Positions 54,098 through 63,373 of a stretch of 64,000 bases of DNA are shown here, piece after piece; position 1 is the stretch's first letter, and every line of letters starts with the position of its first letter. The DNA lies in contig NZ_PQWB01000017.1 in the NCBI RefSeq assembly GCF_002924365.1, forward strand, positions 337,086 through 401,085, read 5' to 3'. The notes below the pieces were generated by a model. It ran no database searches. It saw only the letters and a program-made list of their open reading frames with translations, and was not told where the DNA came from. The DNA is from Chromobacterium alticapitis (GTDB lineage Bacteria > Pseudomonadota > Gammaproteobacteria > Burkholderiales > Chromobacteriaceae). The position numbers and the translations under genes were made by a program.

Positions 54098-54577
54098 ATG
54101 AAGAAACAAATGCAACAGGGTTTCACCCTGATCGAACTGATGATCGTGGTGGCGATTATCGGTATTCTGGCGGCGATTGCGATTCCGGCGTATCAAGATT
54201 ACTCTACTCGCGCGAAAGTAACAGAAGGTCTGGGTTTTGCAGATGCTGCAAAAGTTACGATTGCTGAAAATGCGATGAATGGCGTCACGAATTTGGGTAC
54301 AGGTATTCCTACCTTTAGCGCGACCTCTAACGTTTCGACCGTATCGGTAGATAGCGCGACAGGGACCATTAGCATTGGTTATACGACCGCTGTTGCTCCT
54401 GCCGCTTCTAATACTTTGGTTATTGTTCCGAATGCTGGTGGTGCTGCACTGGTTGGCGGTACTGCAACGACCTCCCCGATTACCTGGGTATGTTATGCTG
54501 CTGCTAAAGCAAGCGCTCCGACTGGTGGGTTGGCTCCGACCTTGCCTGCCAAGTGGGCTCCCGCAAACTGCCGTTAA
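54098..54577 (+). CDS. pilA: Type IV major pilin
   Basis: A 159-residue type IVa prepilin. The short leader MKKQMQQG is followed by the prepilin-peptidase site and the hydrophobic assembly helix [20 protein letters not shown]. Glu5 of the mature chain is present. The C-terminal disulfide loop runs from WVCYAAAK to ANCR at the end. GGAG lies six bases upstream of the ATG at 54098; an ATG at 54086 contains it. After the conserved first ~35 residues, base use becomes AT-richer than the rest of the window, as in variable pilins. Confidence 0.94.
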   Translation: MKKQMQQGFTLIELMIVVAIIGILAAIAIPAYQDYSTRAKVTEGLGFADAAKVTIAENAMNGVTNLGTGIPTFSATSNVSTVSVDSATGTISIGYTTAVAPAASNTLVIVPNAGGAALVGGTATTSPITWVCYAAAKASAPTGGLAPTLPAKWAPANCR

Positions 54578-54598
54578 AAAGTATTTTTGCATTGGAAT

Positions 54599-54628
54599 AC
54601 GGACAGCTTTGGCTGTCCGTTTTTTTTG
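54599..54628 (+). terminator. Rho-independent terminator of pilA
   Basis: Stem ACGGACAGC / GCTGTCCGT, loop TTTG, followed by TTTTTTT. The next gene starts ten bases later. Confidence 0.92.
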
Positions 54629-54637
54629 AGCACCCTT

Positions 54638-56476
54638 ATGAAAAGTCATCTTTCTGTTTGGTTTATTGCTGCGGCAGTGGCGCTCCCTTTTCTCAATCCT
54701 TGGCATTATGCGCCTAATGGTGATTGGGTGACTAATTCCAGTGTTTTGTTTTTTATATCACTTTACTTTTTTATTGGGCTTAAAGAACTGAATGGTTTGG
54801 TGGTTTCAAGGGTTTTTTTTCCTTTGTTGATGCTCTCTATGCTGTTTTTGACGATGCTTCAATATGGTTTTCCTGCAGTGGCTTGCTTGTTTTTATTTTT
54901 ATCATGCCTGGTGCTTTGCATAGGAGCACTAGCAGACGGTGGTCGGGCCAAGCTTGTTGATTCACTGGCGTGGATGATTATTATTACGTCTTTGATTCAG
55001 TCTGCGATTGGGTTAGTGCAGGCGTTAGGTATGGCTGGTTTGGCGAGAGGGTGGATTCTTTTTAATAAGGATACCCCATTGGTGGTGATAGGGAATTTTG
55101 GACAGAGAAATTTGCTGGCAGAGTTTCTATGTTGGGGCATGATTTCATCATCGTATCTTTATGGGGTGCGGCGTCTTTCTGGCGCATGCTTGACTCTATT
55201 GCTTACTCTTTTTGCCATACTAATTGCGTGGACAAGCTCGAGAATGCCTGTTGTGTATTCACTTGGTTTTATATTCTTAGTAGGGGTGTGGTATTGGCGA
55301 GCCAGAATGGATGATGCTGTTGCCAGGATGGGGAGAGCACTTTTAATAACGGTATTCTTATTGCTGGTAATGCAGGTTTTGGGTGTTTATTTGGCTCATG
55401 GTTTGAATAGCTTGTTCCATTTTAACTTAGATGTTTCGAGTGGCTTTGAGAGATTGCAAGGGCCGGCTGGATCTGGTTTCAATCCAAATGACGTAGGCGC
55501 TGGGCCTCGTAGATTGGCTGAGTGGCGTAAGGCATGGCATGTTTTTCTGCTGCATCCTTGGTTTGGAGTTGGCTTAGGCGGATATGCTTGGCAGTCAGCT
55601 TGGTTGCAGGTTTATGGAGATGGACCGATTATTCCTCTAAGTGAATTGTTTATTCATTGCCACAATCTTATTTTGCAACTGCTGGCAGAGACGGGGCTGG
55701 TTGGTACGGCTATTTCATTGCTTGGTCTGATGTATTGTATTTTCCCATTCTTCAGAGCTGGGCAGCAAACGGTTCGGAATTTATTCTTAATATGCATTGC
55801 TATGACTTTGCTCTGTCACTCCATGGTTGAGTATCCTTTGTGGTATTTGCCGTTTTTGCTCATGCTTGTGTTAATTTGCGGGCTATCGCCAGCTCCTGTA
55901 ATGAGGGTTGGTGTGAGTCAAGGTTTTTTTCGCGGGCTTGTTTTTATCTTTGGGGTTTTAGGCTTGGCGTATGTTGTAGTTGGTATGTTTTTCTATTGGA
56001 AAGTGGTGGATAACTATACGCCCACTAGCAATGCGATAGAGAATATGCGGCGCTCTATTAGAATGACGGAATTGGCAAGGAATCCTCTTTGGGCATGGGA
56101 GGGAGATATGGGGATCGTGGAATATTTGGAGCCAAGTTTCCCTCTGGCATTGCAGCGTGATATTTTGGAGAGAGTGGCGCGATATCAGCCATTTCCTGGT
56201 CCTTTGATTAAGTTGGCTATTGTTCGTGGGCTGGATAATGATGCCGCTGGGGCTAGGCAAGCATTGGTACTGGCATTGATTAATTACCCTGACAACACAC
56301 CACGATATTTTCATGATTTGGCGAGATACCAAAATCCAGAATTGAAGCCATTGCAGGAACTCGCTCATAAAGCACTGATTGCGGGTTCGGTGGCCGGGGG
56401 GGAGACCGATGCCGGACGCAAAGCCATTATCCGTGCCGCATGTCCCGCTGCTGATCGTGGTGCAAGGTGTCTGTAA
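54638..56476 (+). CDS. PglL/TfpO-type O-oligosaccharyltransferase (AT-rich)
   Basis: A 612-residue membrane protein of the PglL_A/Wzy_C/Wzy_C_2 type, which transfers glycans to pilins or extends O-antigen. It has about 11-13 membrane helices and the family signatures GNFGQRNLLAEFLCWG, WRKAWHVFLLHPWFGVGLGGYAW, HCHNLILQLLAETGLVG and HSMVEYPLWYLPFLLML. It starts ten bases after the pilA terminator. The gene is clearly AT-richer than its flanks up to about 56390, where composition returns to GC-rich; the last ~30 residues may be a read-on tail. This suggests import together with pilA. Confidence 0.88.
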   Translation: MKSHLSVWFIAAAVALPFLNPWHYAPNGDWVTNSSVLFFISLYFFIGLKELNGLVVSRVFFPLLMLSMLFLTMLQYGFPAVACLFLFLSCLVLCIGALADGGRAKLVDSLAWMIIITSLIQSAIGLVQALGMAGLARGWILFNKDTPLVVIGNFGQRNLLAEFLCWGMISSSYLYGVRRLSGACLTLLLTLFAILIAWTSSRMPVVYSLGFIFLVGVWYWRARMDDAVARMGRALLITVFLLLVMQVLGVYLAHGLNSLFHFNLDVSSGFERLQGPAGSGFNPNDVGAGPRRLAEWRKAWHVFLLHPWFGVGLGGYAWQSAWLQVYGDGPIIPLSELFIHCHNLILQLLAETGLVGTAISLLGLMYCIFPFFRAGQQTVRNLFLICIAMTLLCHSMVEYPLWYLPFLLMLVLICGLSPAPVMRVGVSQGFFRGLVFIFGVLGLAYVVVGMFFYWKVVDNYTPTSNAIENMRRSIRMTELARNPLWAWEGDMGIVEYLEPSFPLALQRDILERVARYQPFPGPLIKLAIVRGLDNDAAGARQALVLALINYPDNTPRYFHDLARYQNPELKPLQELAHKALIAGSVAGGETDAGRKAIIRAACPAADRGARCL

Positions 56477-56560
56477 CAGCCCGAAACACATGGCGGGTTC
56501 TACGGAGCCGGCGCATGCGGTATGCTGCCGGCTCCGCTGTTTCCGTCCATCTGGTCCGCC

Positions 56561-58345
56561 ATGACTTTTCCGAAACTATCCGAGCGCCTGGCGCTGCTGG
56601 CGCTGGCGTTGATCGCCATCGTGCCGTTCGCCTCGCGCGTGCATTTCGTGCCGCTGCCGCAGTGGTTCGCCGAAATCAATGTGATTTGGCTGTTGTTGGC
56701 CGCCGGCATCCTGCTGATTCCGTCTGGCCGGCTGTTCGACGCCGTGCCGCGCGCTTCCTGGTGGTGCCTGCTGCTGGCCGCGGTGTGGGCCGTGCAGCCG
56801 CAATTCGTCCATCTGCTGTTTCCCGGCATGAGCTACGCCACGGCGCTGGGCTGGCTGTCGCTGGCGCTGCTGGCTTCCTTGACCGCGTCCTTGCGCGGCG
56901 CCTTCGGCGATCGCGATTTCGCGGTATGGTTGGCGCGCGCGATCATCGTCGGCGGCCTGGTGCAGTCGCTGATCGGCACCGCCCAAGTGACCGGCCTGGC
57001 GCCGGTCCTGGGACTGTTCTACGACAGCTCGCATCCCACCAGCAATATCTTTGGCCATATCGGCCAGCGCAACCAGTACGCGCATTATCTGATGTGGTCG
57101 GTAGCGTCCGGCGTCTATTTGTACGCGGTAGGCCGGCTGGGCCGAAACTGGCTGATCGCGCTGGTGCTGTGGATGTCGCTGATGCTGGCCTGGGCCGGTT
57201 CGCGCACCATACTGCTGTATCTGGTTGCCTTGTCCGCCTTGTCCGCGCTGTGGTACTGGCGCAGCCGCGAGGAGGCGCTGGGCCGGCTGATGAAGGCGAT
57301 GTGGTTGAGCAGCGTCGTCATCGTGGCCGCGCAGTTCGCCTTGCCCCTGTTCAATCACCTGGTGTCCCTGCTGACGCACGCCGACGTGGAGAACGCTTCC
57401 GGCGTGGCGCGGCTGGCGGCCAACGGCGACGATATGGGCGCCCGACGCTTTGCCGAGATGCACAAGGCCTGGCTGACCTTCAAGGCGCATCCCATGTGGG
57501 GCGTGGGCTGGTCGCAGTACGCGGCGGAAAGCGTGCGGCTGCAGCCGCTGCCGCAGTTTGCCGCGGCAGGCTACAACAGCGGCCTGTTCACCAACGCGCA
57601 CAATCTGCTGATGCAATTGCTGGCCGAAATGGGCGGCCCCGCCACCGGGCTGGTGGTGGGCGGCTTTGTCTGGGCGATATGGCCGTTCTTCCGCCGCGCC
57701 GCCACGCCGGAGGGCGTGCTGGCTTTGGGCTGTTTGGCCGTGACGCTGACCCACAGCATGCTGGAGTATCCGCTGTGGTACTTCTATTTCCTGGCCATGC
57801 TGGTGGTGTTCGCCGCCATGGCGCCGCGCGACGAGAAAACCGCTTCGCCCATGCTGCGCCTGCCTTTGCTGGCCGCGCTGGCCTGGGTGGGATGGCTGTC
57901 CATCAGCACCACGCCCATGTTCTGGGAACTGGTCAATCTGTACACGCCCACCGGCAACGCGCAGAAGGATGCCAAGCGCAGCGCGAGACTGGTCGAGATC
58001 ATCGAAACCAAGCCGCTGTTCGCCTATCACGCGCTGTACACGCTGGACGACTATCTGCCGATCAACCGCGATAATCTGCGGCAGAAGCTGGCGCTGGAAG
58101 ACAGGCTGACCGCCTTCCGTCCGTATCCGGACGTGATGCTCAAGCGCGCGCAGATGGAAATGCTGGCGGGTGAGCGCGCCAAGGCCGAGGAGACGCTGCG
58201 CACCACGCTGGCCTCTTTCCCCACCTATGCCGGGCAGTTCATCGAGACGCTGGGCGACGCGAACCCGGAATGGGAGCCGTTGCAGAAGGTTTGCCGCGAG
58301 GTCTACGACAAGCTGCCGCCCAAGTTCCGGACATTGCCGGAGTAA
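56561..58345 (+). CDS. Second PglL/Wzy-type oligosaccharyltransferase (GC-rich)
   Basis: A 594-residue membrane protein of the same family as its neighbour. It has GHIGQRNQYAHYLMWS, MHKAWLTFKAHPMWGVGWSQYA, TNAHNLLMQLLAEMGG and HSMLEYPLWYFYFLAMLVV. Base composition matches the host genome, so it is probably the resident copy. The ATG at 56561 gives MTFPKLSERLALLALALIAI. Which of the two copies glycosylates PilA is not known. A strong bidirectional terminator follows. Confidence 0.88.
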   Translation: MTFPKLSERLALLALALIAIVPFASRVHFVPLPQWFAEINVIWLLLAAGILLIPSGRLFDAVPRASWWCLLLAAVWAVQPQFVHLLFPGMSYATALGWLSLALLASLTASLRGAFGDRDFAVWLARAIIVGGLVQSLIGTAQVTGLAPVLGLFYDSSHPTSNIFGHIGQRNQYAHYLMWSVASGVYLYAVGRLGRNWLIALVLWMSLMLAWAGSRTILLYLVALSALSALWYWRSREEALGRLMKAMWLSSVVIVAAQFALPLFNHLVSLLTHADVENASGVARLAANGDDMGARRFAEMHKAWLTFKAHPMWGVGWSQYAAESVRLQPLPQFAAAGYNSGLFTNAHNLLMQLLAEMGGPATGLVVGGFVWAIWPFFRRAATPEGVLALGCLAVTLTHSMLEYPLWYFYFLAMLVVFAAMAPRDEKTASPMLRLPLLAALAWVGWLSISTTPMFWELVNLYTPTGNAQKDAKRSARLVEIIETKPLFAYHALYTLDDYLPINRDNLRQKLALEDRLTAFRPYPDVMLKRAQMEMLAGERAKAEETLRTTLASFPTYAGQFIETLGDANPEWEPLQKVCREVYDKLPPKFRTLPE

Positions 58346-58370
58346 ACGCCGGCCCGCCGGCGGCGGGCGC

Positions 58371-58403
58371 AAAAAAAGCCAGCTCATCGAGCTGGCTTTT
58401 TTT
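58371..58403. terminator. Bidirectional terminator between the oligosaccharyltransferase gene and rpoH
   Basis: Perfect stem GCCAGCTC / GAGCTGGC with loop ATC, flanked by seven A and seven T. Confidence 0.93.
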
Positions 58404-58417
58404 ATGAGCGGGGCGGA

Positions 58418-59281
58418 TCAGTGATCCAGCACCACGCCTTCGTTGAGCGCGGTTTTCATCTTGGTCAGCGCCTTGGCTTCGATCTGGCGGATGCGTTCGG
58501 CGGATACGCCGAACTCCGCGGCCAGCTCGTGCAGCGTGGAGCCGCTGTCGTCGGCCAGCCAGCGCGCTTCCACGATGCGGCGGCTGCGGGCGTCCAGCGT
58601 GGACAGCGCGTACTCCAGGCCCTCGGACTGCAGATGGTCGAAGGCGCGGCGTTCCAGCGCGCGGGTCGGCTCGCTGTGGCTGTCGGCCAGCCAGTCTATC
58701 GGCGCGTAGCTGTCCTCGTCGTCATTGTCGGCCAGCAGCGAGATATCCTGGCCGTTCATGCGGATTTCCATTTCGCGCACTTCTTCGGGCTTGACGCCCA
58801 GGTCGGCGGCGATGGATTTGGCTTCCTGCTCGGACAGCGCGGAGAAACTGCTCTTCATGCTGCGCAGATTGAAGAACAGCTTGCGCTGCGGCTTGGTGGT
58901 GGCGATGCGCACCAGGCGCCAGTTGCGCAGGATGAATTCGTGGATTTCGGCCTTGATCCAGTGAATGGCGAACGAGAACAGGCGGACGCCGCGGTCCGGC
59001 TCGAAGCGCTTCACCGCCTTCATCAGGCCGATATTGCCTTCCTGGATCAGGTCGGCCTGCGGCAGTCCGTAGCCGGCGTAGCCGCGCGCGACGGACACCA
59101 CCACGCGCAGGTGCGACAGCACCATCTGCCGCGCCGCTTCCAAGTCGTTTTCCTGCTGGAAACGGGTCGCGAGATCGATTTCCTGTTCCGGCGTCAGCAT
59201 GGGCACGCTATTCACGGCCTGGATGTATTGCTCCAGGCTGCCGCTGGTGGACGGGACGGGAAGGGCAAATGTTGTGTTCAT
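58418..59281 (-). CDS. rpoH: Heat-shock sigma factor sigma-32
   Basis: A 287-residue sigma factor. Region 2 is LIQEGNIGLMKAVKRFEPDRG and FSFAIHWIKAEIHEFILRN. The RpoH box QRKLFFNLRS is present. Region 4 ends with LHELAAEFGVSAERIRQIEAKAL. It directs transcription of heat-shock genes. It lies downstream of ftsE-ftsX as in other proteobacteria. A CIRCE operator for the repressor HrcA overlaps its upstream region, so it should also be under HrcA control. Confidence 0.97.
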   Translation of the reverse strand: MNTTFALPVPSTSGSLEQYIQAVNSVPMLTPEQEIDLATRFQQENDLEAARQMVLSHLRVVVSVARGYAGYGLPQADLIQEGNIGLMKAVKRFEPDRGVRLFSFAIHWIKAEIHEFILRNWRLVRIATTKPQRKLFFNLRSMKSSFSALSEQEAKSIAADLGVKPEEVREMEIRMNGQDISLLADNDDEDSYAPIDWLADSHSEPTRALERRAFDHLQSEGLEYALSTLDARSRRIVEARWLADDSGSTLHELAAEFGVSAERIRQIEAKALTKMKTALNEGVVLDH

Positions 59282-59312
59282 TGCGATGGCTACCTCCTTG
59301 GGTAGTGCTATG

Positions 59313-59339
59313 TTAGCACTCGAGTATTGAGAGTGCTAG
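59313..59339. promoter_or_regulatory. CIRCE operator (HrcA site) upstream of rpoH
   Basis: TTAGCACTC-N9-GAGTGCTAG, one base off the perfect CIRCE consensus. It is 32 bases upstream of the rpoH start. On the minus strand, TTGACT lies a little further upstream and may be the -35 box. Confidence 0.92.
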
Positions 59340-59408
59340 CAAGGAAAGGTTCCCGAGTCAATGATTTTAACAATCGGCCCGATAGCCGAAACCTTTCGCT
59401 TGTCATGT

Positions 59409-60317
59409 TTATTTCGGCTCCACCTTGCGCAGGTGATGGTCCGACGCCAGCCGCGCCCCCAGCATGGCAAGCAGGGCGGAGACGGCGATCAGGACCGCCA
59501 GCTCCGGCGGATTCAGCCCGCGCAACTCCACGCGCTCGCCATACAGCATGGCGAACTCGCGGATGGAGGGATTGGCCACCGCGGCGAGCCAGCTGGAGAG
59601 CCCCCAGGCCAGCAGCGCCGCCAGCACGCCCTGCCATAGCGCGTGGTACATGAAGGGACGACGGATGAAGCTGTCTGTGGCGCCTATCAGCTTGGATACC
59701 TCGATTTCGTCCTGCCGCGCCAGGATCTGCATGCGGATGGCGTTATGCGTTACCAGCACCAGGGCCAGACCCAGCGCCGCGCCGAGGAACCAGGTCAGCT
59801 TTTGGCCCATTTCCACCATGCCGAACAGGCGCTTGGCCCAATGGGCGTCGAACTGCGCCATTTCCACCATCGGCAGGCCGGACAGCTCCTTCTGCAGCAT
59901 GTCCAGCTCTCGCGGCTCCATGGACTTGGGCGTCACCACGAAGGCGTCCGGCAGCGGGTTGCCGGCCAGGCCGTCGGACAGTCCGGACAGCCCGTTGCGC
60001 TGTTCCAGATCTTGCAGCGCCTTGCCCTTGCTGACATAAGTGAAGCTTTTCACCTTGGGGTGGTGGGACAGCGTGGTCTGCACTGCGGCCAGGTCCGCGT
60101 CCTCGGCCGCCAGCTCCATGAACAGCGTGATCTGCGGGGTGGCGGTGAGCCGGCCCACCCAGTCCTGCACGCTGCTGACGGCGAGGTATAGCGATAAGGG
60201 CAATGCCAGCGCCAGGGCCAGCATCAGCAGAGTCAGCATGCTGCCGAAGGGCTGGCGCAGAATCTTGACCAGGGCCTGTTTGGCGCTCTGCCAGTTCAGA
60301 TACAGAAAGTGTTTCAT
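59409..60317 (-). CDS. ftsX: Cell-division protein FtsX
   Basis: A 302-residue membrane protein. A first helix (MLTLLMLALALALPLSLYLA) is followed by a periplasmic domain (about residues 50-165) and three more helices near 172-195, 225-250 and 270-290, giving the FtsX fold. With FtsE it forms the ABC complex that activates murein hydrolases at the septum. It overlaps ftsE by four bases (ATGA). Confidence 0.95.
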   Translation of the reverse strand: MKHFLYLNWQSAKQALVKILRQPFGSMLTLLMLALALALPLSLYLAVSSVQDWVGRLTATPQITLFMELAAEDADLAAVQTTLSHHPKVKSFTYVSKGKALQDLEQRNGLSGLSDGLAGNPLPDAFVVTPKSMEPRELDMLQKELSGLPMVEMAQFDAHWAKRLFGMVEMGQKLTWFLGAALGLALVLVTHNAIRMQILARQDEIEVSKLIGATDSFIRRPFMYHALWQGVLAALLAWGLSSWLAAVANPSIREFAMLYGERVELRGLNPPELAVLIAVSALLAMLGARLASDHHLRKVEPK

Positions 60318-60967
60318 GCGGCGAACTGTCCTTCCCTGAGGCGGATGATGCGGCGGCCGTAGTCTTCCATCAGCGTTTCATCGTGGGCGGAGATCAGCAC
60401 GGTGACGCCCACCTGGTGGAAGGATTTGAACAATTCCATGATGTCCAGGGCGTAAGCGCGGTCCAGATTGGCCGAAGGCTCGTCCGCCAGCAGGATGCTG
60501 GGGCGGTGCACCACGGCGCGCGCGATGCACAGCCGCTGCTGCTCGCCGCCGGACAGGCGGATGGGCGTGCTCTTTTCCTTGCTCAGCAAGCCCACCTTGT
60601 CCAGCGCGGCGCGCACGCGCTTGGCGGCGTCGCGGCGGTCGAAGCCTATGATGTCCAGCGGCAGCATCACGTTGTCGAATACGCTGCGATCGAACAGGAT
60701 CTTGTGGTCCTGGAACACCATGCCCAGGTGCTGGCGCACATAGGGCACCTGGCTGGCGCGCAGCTTGGACAGGTTCTGACCGTTGACGATGACGCCGCCG
60801 CTGGTGGCGCGCTCGATGCCGGCGACCAGCTTGAGCAAGGTGGATTTGCCGGCGCCGGAGTGGCCGGCGAGGAACACCATCTCGCCGGTTTCGATGGTGA
60901 ACGACAGGTTCTTCAGGGCCTCGTTGCCGCCCGGATAGCGCTTGGTGACCTGGTCGAACTGAATCAT
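60314..60967 (-). CDS. ftsE: Cell-division ATP-binding protein FtsE
   Basis: A 217-residue ABC ATPase. Walker A is GHSGAGKSTLLK, the signature is LSGGEQQRLCIARA, Walker B is ILLADEPSANLD and the switch His lies in LISAHDETL. It is the partner of FtsX. It begins 58 bases after ftsY on the minus strand, giving the standard ftsY-ftsE-ftsX-rpoH order. Confidence 0.97.
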   Translation of the reverse strand: MIQFDQVTKRYPGGNEALKNLSFTIETGEMVFLAGHSGAGKSTLLKLVAGIERATSGGVIVNGQNLSKLRASQVPYVRQHLGMVFQDHKILFDRSVFDNVMLPLDIIGFDRRDAAKRVRAALDKVGLLSKEKSTPIRLSGGEQQRLCIARAVVHRPSILLADEPSANLDRAYALDIMELFKSFHQVGVTVLISAHDETLMEDYGRRIIRLREGQFAA

Positions 60968-60998
60968 GTGGGAGTTTCCCGCTTATTGGCTGAGAAAG

Positions 60999-61016
60999 GC
61001 GGCCGCAAGCGGCCGC
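60999..61016. terminator. GC hairpin between ftsY and ftsE
   Basis: GCGGCCGC twice, two bases apart, forming a hairpin. Read on the minus strand it is followed by CTTTCT, so it may be a weak terminator or attenuator. Confidence 0.35.
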
Positions 61017-61025
61017 AGGCTGTTT

Positions 61026-62144
61026 TTATTCGAACAGCGCGTCGATGTAGTCGCGGCTGTCGAAGGGGCGCAGGTCGTCTATGCTTTCGCCCACGCCGAT
61101 GAAACGCAGCGGAATGGGGCGCTGCTTGGCGATGGCGGCGATCACGCCGCCCTTGGCCGTGCCGTCCAGCTTGGTCAGGATCAGGCCGGTCAGGCCCAGC
61201 GCATCGTCGAAGGCCTTGACCTGGTTGACCGTGTTCTGGCCGATATTGGCATCCAGCACCAGCACCACTTCGTGCGGAGCGTCCGGCAGGGCCTTCTGGA
61301 TCACGCGCTTCACTTTCTTGATTTCTTCCATCAGGTGCAGCTGCGTCGGCAAGCGGCCGGCGGTGTCGGCCAGCACGATGTCTATGCCGCGGGCGATGGC
61401 TGCCTGGATGGCGTCATAGCACACGGCGGCGGAGTCGCCGCCTTGCTGGGCGATCACGGTGACGTTGTTGCGCTCTCCCCAGGCGATCAACTGCTCGCGC
61501 GCGGCGGCGCGGAAGGTGTCGCCGGCGGCCAGGAGCACGCTCTTGCCCTGGCTCTGATAGTACTTGGCCAGCTTGCCGATGGAGGTGGTCTTGCCGGCGC
61601 CGTTGACGCCGGTCATCATGATCACGAAGGGCTTCTTGCCTTCCACGTTCAGCGGCATCTGCAGCGGGCCTATCAGGTCCTGCAGCGAGTCTTTCAGCGC
61701 GCCTTTCAATTCGGACGAATCTTTCAGCCCCTTCAGCGATACGCGCTCTCGTACGTCTTGCAGCAGGTGAACGGTGGCGTCCATGCCCATGTCAGCGGTC
61801 AGCAGCACCGTTTCCAATTCTTCGTACAGTTCCTCGTCTATCTTGCCGCCGCCGAACAGGCCGGCGAGCTGCTTGCCCAGCTTGTCGCGCGTTTTGGCCA
61901 GGCCGGCTTTCAGGCGCTCGGTCCAGCTCATCTTTTTCAAGGGCGCGGCTTCTACCGCGGCGGCAGGCGTGGCGGCGGGGGCCGCCGAAACCGGCTCGAT
62001 CGGCGCGGGAGCGGCGGCGATCGTGGTTTCGATCTGCGGCTCGACGGCGGGCGGGATCGCCTCCGGCGCGCTTTGCGCCGGCGCGGGGGATTCGATTTGC
62101 GGCGTTTCCGCCGGCTTGGGCTTTTTCTTGAAGAAGCTGAACAT
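61026..62144 (-). CDS. ftsY: Signal-recognition-particle receptor FtsY
   Basis: A 372-residue SRP GTPase. The N-terminal A domain is acidic/Ala-Pro-rich (MFSFFKKKPKPAETPQ onward). The NG domain follows, with GVNGAGKTTSIGKLA (G1), DTAGRLPTQ (G3), TKLDGTAKGG (G4) and FIGVGESIDDLRPFD (G5). It docks ribosome-SRP complexes at the membrane. The ATG at 62144 is the first that gives a normal FtsY N-terminus; longer translation upstream has no family likeness. Divergent from rsmD. Confidence 0.96.
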   Translation of the reverse strand: MFSFFKKKPKPAETPQIESPAPAQSAPEAIPPAVEPQIETTIAAAPAPIEPVSAAPAATPAAAVEAAPLKKMSWTERLKAGLAKTRDKLGKQLAGLFGGGKIDEELYEELETVLLTADMGMDATVHLLQDVRERVSLKGLKDSSELKGALKDSLQDLIGPLQMPLNVEGKKPFVIMMTGVNGAGKTTSIGKLAKYYQSQGKSVLLAAGDTFRAAAREQLIAWGERNNVTVIAQQGGDSAAVCYDAIQAAIARGIDIVLADTAGRLPTQLHLMEEIKKVKRVIQKALPDAPHEVVLVLDANIGQNTVNQVKAFDDALGLTGLILTKLDGTAKGGVIAAIAKQRPIPLRFIGVGESIDDLRPFDSRDYIDALFE

Positions 62145-62366
62145 GCGTAAATGGACCAGGAAAAGCGATAAATGGCTAAATTGTATCCTCAAACGGCTTG
62201 GCGCACAGGATTGCGCGCATGGCGATGAGGTTGGCGCGCAACTAATATAAGGAATAAATCCGTTTTGCGTCGGCCATGCGACAGATTTGCGCGACAGCGG
62301 GAGGGAAAGAGGCGTTAAAGTCCTGATCAGGTTAAACTCCTGCGCTTGTTTCAAGAGTCGAGAGTC

Positions 62367-62921
62367 ATGAGTCAGTCACGTAACAAGGTCAGAATCATCG
62401 GCGGCGAATTCCGACGCCGCATGTTGCCCTTCCCGGATGCCGCCGGCCTGCGCCCCACGCCGGACCGCGTGCGCGAAACGCTGTTCAATTGGCTGGGACA
62501 GGATCTGCACGGCAAATCTTGCCTGGATCTGTTCGCCGGCAGCGGCGCGCTGGGTTTCGAGGCGGCGTCCCGTTCTGCGCGGCGAGTGGTGATGGTGGAG
62601 AAGTCGCGTCTGGTGTGCGAGTCGCTGCAGGAAAATCGCCAATTGCTGAAGGCCGCCTCCTTGGATGTGGTGGGCGGCGATGCGCTACTGTATCTGAAGA
62701 ATTGCAGAGAGCGCTTCGACGTCGTCTTTGTCGACCCTCCTTATGACTCCGATTTGCTGCAACAAGTGCTGCCGCTGCTGGCGAACTGCCTCAGCGAGGG
62801 CGGCGTGGCTTATGTCGAGGCCCGGCAGTGGCCGGAGGCTTTGCCGGAAGGGCTGGCGCTGCTGAAGAGAGACAAGGCCGGCATGGTTCAGTACGGCCTG
62901 CTGGTTCGCGCCCAGGACTGA
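62367..62921 (+). CDS. rsmD: 16S rRNA m2G966 methyltransferase RsmD
   Basis: A 184-residue methyltransferase. It starts MSQSRNKVRIIGGEFRRR, with the SAM loop CLDLFAGSGALGFEAASR and the catalytic motif VVFVDPPYDSDLLQ. It methylates N2 of G966 in 16S rRNA. It is divergent from ftsY, the usual pairing in betaproteobacteria. Confidence 0.95.
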   Translation: MSQSRNKVRIIGGEFRRRMLPFPDAAGLRPTPDRVRETLFNWLGQDLHGKSCLDLFAGSGALGFEAASRSARRVVMVEKSRLVCESLQENRQLLKAASLDVVGGDALLYLKNCRERFDVVFVDPPYDSDLLQQVLPLLANCLSEGGVAYVEARQWPEALPEGLALLKRDKAGMVQYGLLVRAQD

Positions 62922-62989
62922 GGGCTTGCCGTCGCCGCGCCGTCTAAGGATATAACCAGCGCGCGCTTGCGGCGCCAGGCGGCGGGTGA

Positions 62990-63277
<288 letters not shown>

Positions 63278-63302
63278 TGCTTGCAAGTGCTTGATTCAAA
63301 AG

Positions 63303-63337
63303 AAAACGCTCTGCCTTCTGTGGGGCGTTTTCTGTTT
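63303..63337 (+). terminator. Probable terminator of the ferredoxin gene
   Basis: AAAACGC and GCGTTTT form a 7-base-pair stem with a 15-base loop, followed by CTGTTTTTA. Confidence 0.5.
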
Positions 63338-63373
63338 TTACGCAGAAAAATGCATTTTTTTTCGATAAAGGTG

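Noticed and set aside
60999..61016. Strong terminator separating ftsY from ftsE
   Set aside because: The hairpin lacks a proper T-run and the gene order is a known operon; kept only as a weak hairpin.
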